From JBLHGN01 sp047616325 (GTDB lineage Bacteria; Pseudomonadota; Gammaproteobacteria; Pseudomonadales; Cellvibrionaceae): DNA of 8,592 nucleotides. Shown in pieces: positions 7,182-8,592 of this stretch. The notes under the pieces are model-generated. The model did not search any database, was not told the DNA's origin, and saw only the letters and a program-made list of their open reading frames with translations. Position 1 is the first letter of the stretch. The number at the start of each line of letters is the position of its first letter. The stretch lies in assembly GCA_047616325.1 (NCBI GenBank), contig JBLHGN010000152.1:1-8592 (forward strand). The letters run 5' to 3'. A program made the position numbers and the translations under genes.

Positions 7182-8063
7182 ATGGATATTGACGCACTAA
7201 ACGCATTTATTGCCGTAGCCACCGCCGAATCATTTTCGGTGGCCGCTCAACAATTACACCTCACTCAACCCGCCGTTAGCAAGCGAATCGCCGCTCTTGA
7301 GTCACGCCTCAATCACGCCCTATTTGACCGTCTAGGCAAACGCGTTGCGCTTACCCAAGCGGGTGAGGCGCTACTTCCCAACGCGATACGTATACTGCAA
7401 AATATTCGCGATACCGAGCGGGAGATCAAGGAGCTGTCGGGCGAAATAATGGGTTCACTAAGCGTGGCGACCAGCCACCATATTGGCTTGCACCATCTGC
7501 CTCCGGTGCTAAGAGCCTTTGTAGCTCGACACAAAAACGTCAACTTGAAATTTGAATTCCTCGACTCCGAACACGCCCACAGCCGCATTATTCATGGCGA
7601 ATGTGAATTGGCCATAGTCACACTCGCCCCCAAACTTGAAGCTCCTCTGCAGGCACAAGCACTCTGGCACGACCCCCTGGAGTTTGTGGTGAGCCGTCAT
7701 CACCCTTTGGCAAATTCAGGCAAAATATCTCTTGCGGAATTGAGCAAGCTTCCGGCTATATTGCCGGATCTTAATACCTATACGGGTCGCCTCGTTAAGG
7801 GATGTTTCGACAATGCCGGCTTGCCATTGCAACTGAACATGGCCACCAACTATTTGGAAACAGTGAAGATGATAGTGTCGGTCGGCCTCGGCTGGAGTGT
7901 ATTACCGCGCACCCTCATCGATGAAAATCTGATCAAGCTCGTCGTGCCAGGCGTAACCTTAAGTCGAAGTTTAGGTGTCATCAACCATCAAAAACGCACA
8001 CTGGGTAACGCCGCGCGAGCTTTTTACGCTGTGCTTGAACAGCATGCCAATGGCGATCATTAG
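7182..8063 (+). CDS. LysR-family transcriptional regulator, divergent from leuC
   Basis: A 293-residue LysR-type regulator of normal length. The N-terminal winged helix-turn-helix covers about residues 1-60, with the recognition region HLTQPAVSKRIAALE (26-40) and the wing LFDRLGKRVALTQAG (47-61). A linker helix follows (about 62-88), then a periplasmic-binding-protein-like effector domain (about 90-290). Such proteins bind as tetramers to T-N11-A dyads and respond to a small ligand. The ATG at 7182 is fixed by the family N-terminus (MDIDALNAF) and by an in-frame stop at 7164-7166, although its ribosome binding site is poorly spaced. Divergent position next to leuC, also recalled from Pseudomonas, suggests that it controls leuCDB and itself. 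The ligand could be a leucine-pathway intermediate such as isopropylmalate, but this is inference. I give no symbol because it is not clearly LeuO. Confidence 0.93.
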   Translation: MDIDALNAFIAVATAESFSVAAQQLHLTQPAVSKRIAALESRLNHALFDRLGKRVALTQAGEALLPNAIRILQNIRDTEREIKELSGEIMGSLSVATSHHIGLHHLPPVLRAFVARHKNVNLKFEFLDSEHAHSRIIHGECELAIVTLAPKLEAPLQAQALWHDPLEFVVSRHHPLANSGKISLAELSKLPAILPDLNTYTGRLVKGCFDNAGLPLQLNMATNYLETVKMIVSVGLGWSVLPRTLIDENLIKLVVPGVTLSRSLGVINHQKRTLGNAARAFYAVLEQHANGDH

Positions 8064-8111
8064 ATAGCCCGACCATTATAAAACCACCAACTAATTGCGT
8101 CACACGGTTGC

Positions 8112-8131
8112 GGGTCCAAAATACAGGACCT
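8112..8131 (+). terminator. Weak terminator candidate after the LysR gene
   Basis: GGTCC (8113-8117) and GGACC (8126-8130) form a 5-bp GC-rich stem, extended by one G-T pair, with an 8-nt loop. It is followed by a T-rich but interrupted stretch (TTAATTCATTATTT). It lies 50 nt after the LysR stop. The stem is short and the T-tract poor, so confidence is low. Confidence 0.25.
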
Positions 8132-8175
8132 TAATTCATTATTTATGAGAGGAAAAATTCACAATTTTTTACGAC

Positions 8176-8197
8176 CGCTAGAAAGTCACAGCTAGCG
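8176..8197. repeat. Small inverted repeat with 6-bp arms
   Basis: CGCTAG (8176-8181) and CTAGCG (8192-8197) are perfect complements with a 10-nt loop. There is no T-run directly after either arm, so it is not a convincing terminator. Its role is unknown. Confidence 0.35.
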
Positions 8198-8395
8198 TGC
8201 TTATTGATGAATATTTGATAGCTAACATTATTCACAGTTTTATATCTCCACTAGCGAATTTACTAGGCTCCTCTATAACTTATTAAGTCATAACAATTTT
8301 GACATAGATAACTCTTGCTTGCTTGCATATAAACTTTCATCCCATCGTTTGTGTTTATAAAAACAACACCAGTAAAAGGCTATACCGGTGGAGCA

Positions 8396-8440
8396 AGTCT
8401 AATAACGGTCTCAACTTACTTTTTCGACGGTCATTAGACT
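8396..8440. repeat. 8-bp inverted repeat near the insertion sequence end
   Basis: AGTCTAAT (8396-8403) and ATTAGACT (8433-8440) are perfect inverted copies separated by 29 nt. The right arm lies within the first of the two IS-end direct repeats, so the left arm is a reverse-oriented fragment of the same motif. It may mark part of the element's transposase-binding array or an older insertion scar. Confidence 0.4.
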
Positions 8441-8471
8441 GGCGGGTTGGCGTCAACTAGATTGACGGGTT
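8430..8471 (+). mobile_element. Probable left-end repeats of an IS21-family insertion sequence
   Basis: Two imperfect direct repeats of about 20 nt start 22 nt apart: GTCATTAGACTGGCGGGTT (8430-8448) and GTCAACTAGATTGACGGGTT (8452-8471). IS21-family elements carry several such repeats at each end as transposase-binding sites (family knowledge). They sit 47 nt before the istA start, a normal position. The exact outer tip, the right end and any target duplication cannot be set from this window; the tip probably lies a little left of 8430. Confidence 0.55.
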
Positions 8472-8506
8472 CCTGATAAAATAATTGCCCCTATACACTC
8501 CCATTT

Positions 8507-8512
8507 AAGGAG
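8507..8512 (+). promoter_or_regulatory. Ribosome binding site fixing the istA GTG start
   Basis: AAGGAG lies 5 nt before the GTG at 8518. An in-frame TAA (8506-8508) overlaps its first bases, so the coding frame cannot begin further left. The only other nearby start, ATG at 8551, has no comparable site. Confidence 0.6.
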
Positions 8513-8517
8513 CTCAA

Positions 8518-8592
8518 GTGGCGATCAAAACAACACAGGTAACTCTCTATATGAAAACCCGAAGCCAAGGTAAGACACAAGTTGATGCAGCT
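8518..8592 (+). CDS. istA: IS21-family transposase IstA (N-terminal 25 codons, runs off the window)
   Basis: The visible peptide, VTLYMKTRSQGKTQVDAA after a short lead-in, matches the N-terminal helix-turn-helix region of IS21-family IstA as I know it; the full protein is about 500 residues, with a DDE integrase core, and is normally followed by the ATPase helper istB. Here only about 5% is present, so neither intactness nor the presence of istB can be judged. The GTG start is supported by AAGGAG 5 nt upstream and an in-frame stop just before. The direct repeats immediately upstream support an IS end. The main alternative is another mobile-element protein with a similar helix-turn-helix. Confidence 0.72.
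   Translation, partial: MAIKTTQVTLYMKTRSQGKTQVDAA

Larger units (their letters stand above)
8064..8395. other. AT-rich non-coding region after the LysR gene
   Basis: No open frame of useful length or with a good ribosome binding site is visible on either strand. It contains two small inverted repeats (8113-8130 and 8176-8197), a perfect TTGACA (8299-8304) with no suitably spaced -10 box, and three tandem TTGC units (8315-8326). Part of it may be flanking DNA of the insertion sequence that starts to the right. Confidence 0.5.

Noticed and set aside
8145..8195. A 16-codon frame starting with ATG at 8145.
   Set aside because: There is no ribosome binding site, no neighbouring context, and the frame is too short to support.
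8299..8333. A perfect TTGACA followed by TATAAA as a promoter.
   Set aside because: The spacing is 23 nt, too long for a sigma-70 promoter, and no gene follows within about 180 nt.

Overview
The window is a chromosomal housekeeping locus of a gammaproteobacterium. Five genes are read leftward: leuC, leuD, leuB, asd and fimV. This order is the one I know from Pseudomonas and marine relatives such as the Cellvibrionales (established knowledge, recalled and not searched). Moderate base composition and the sequence-level family matches fit a marine or Cellvibrio-like lineage, but the genus cannot be fixed from this window.

Layout, left to right. 1-2139 (minus) is fimV, cut off at its C-terminal end by the window edge; it has no stop codon in view. 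2140-2666 is an AT-rich gap with a candidate fimV promoter and a strong stem-loop, but no convincing gene. 2667-7059 (minus) is the metabolic cluster leuC-leuD-leuB-asd with gaps of 10, 46 and 74 bp, probably one operon. 7060-7181 is a compact divergent control region with a 21-bp interrupted dyad of the LysR type. 7182-8063 (plus) is a LysR-family regulator facing leuC. 8064-8517 is AT-rich and non-coding; its right part carries repeats that look like the left end of an IS21-family insertion sequence. 8518-8592 is the first 25 codons of the IS21 transposase IstA, running off the window.

How the genes work together. LeuCD isomerises 2-isopropylmalate and LeuB oxidises the product, giving the 2-oxo acid precursor of leucine. 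Asd makes aspartate semialdehyde for lysine/diaminopimelate, threonine, methionine and isoleucine. The divergent LysR protein is well placed to control leuC and itself. FimV is a polar peptidoglycan-binding scaffold unrelated to the metabolism; it is a syntenic neighbour, probably with its own promoter.

I found no undescribed system. The most interesting points are the LysR operator layout, a possible hairpin between the regulator's ribosome binding site and its start codon, an in-frame hexanucleotide repeat in fimV, and the IS21 boundary beside a conserved biosynthetic locus.
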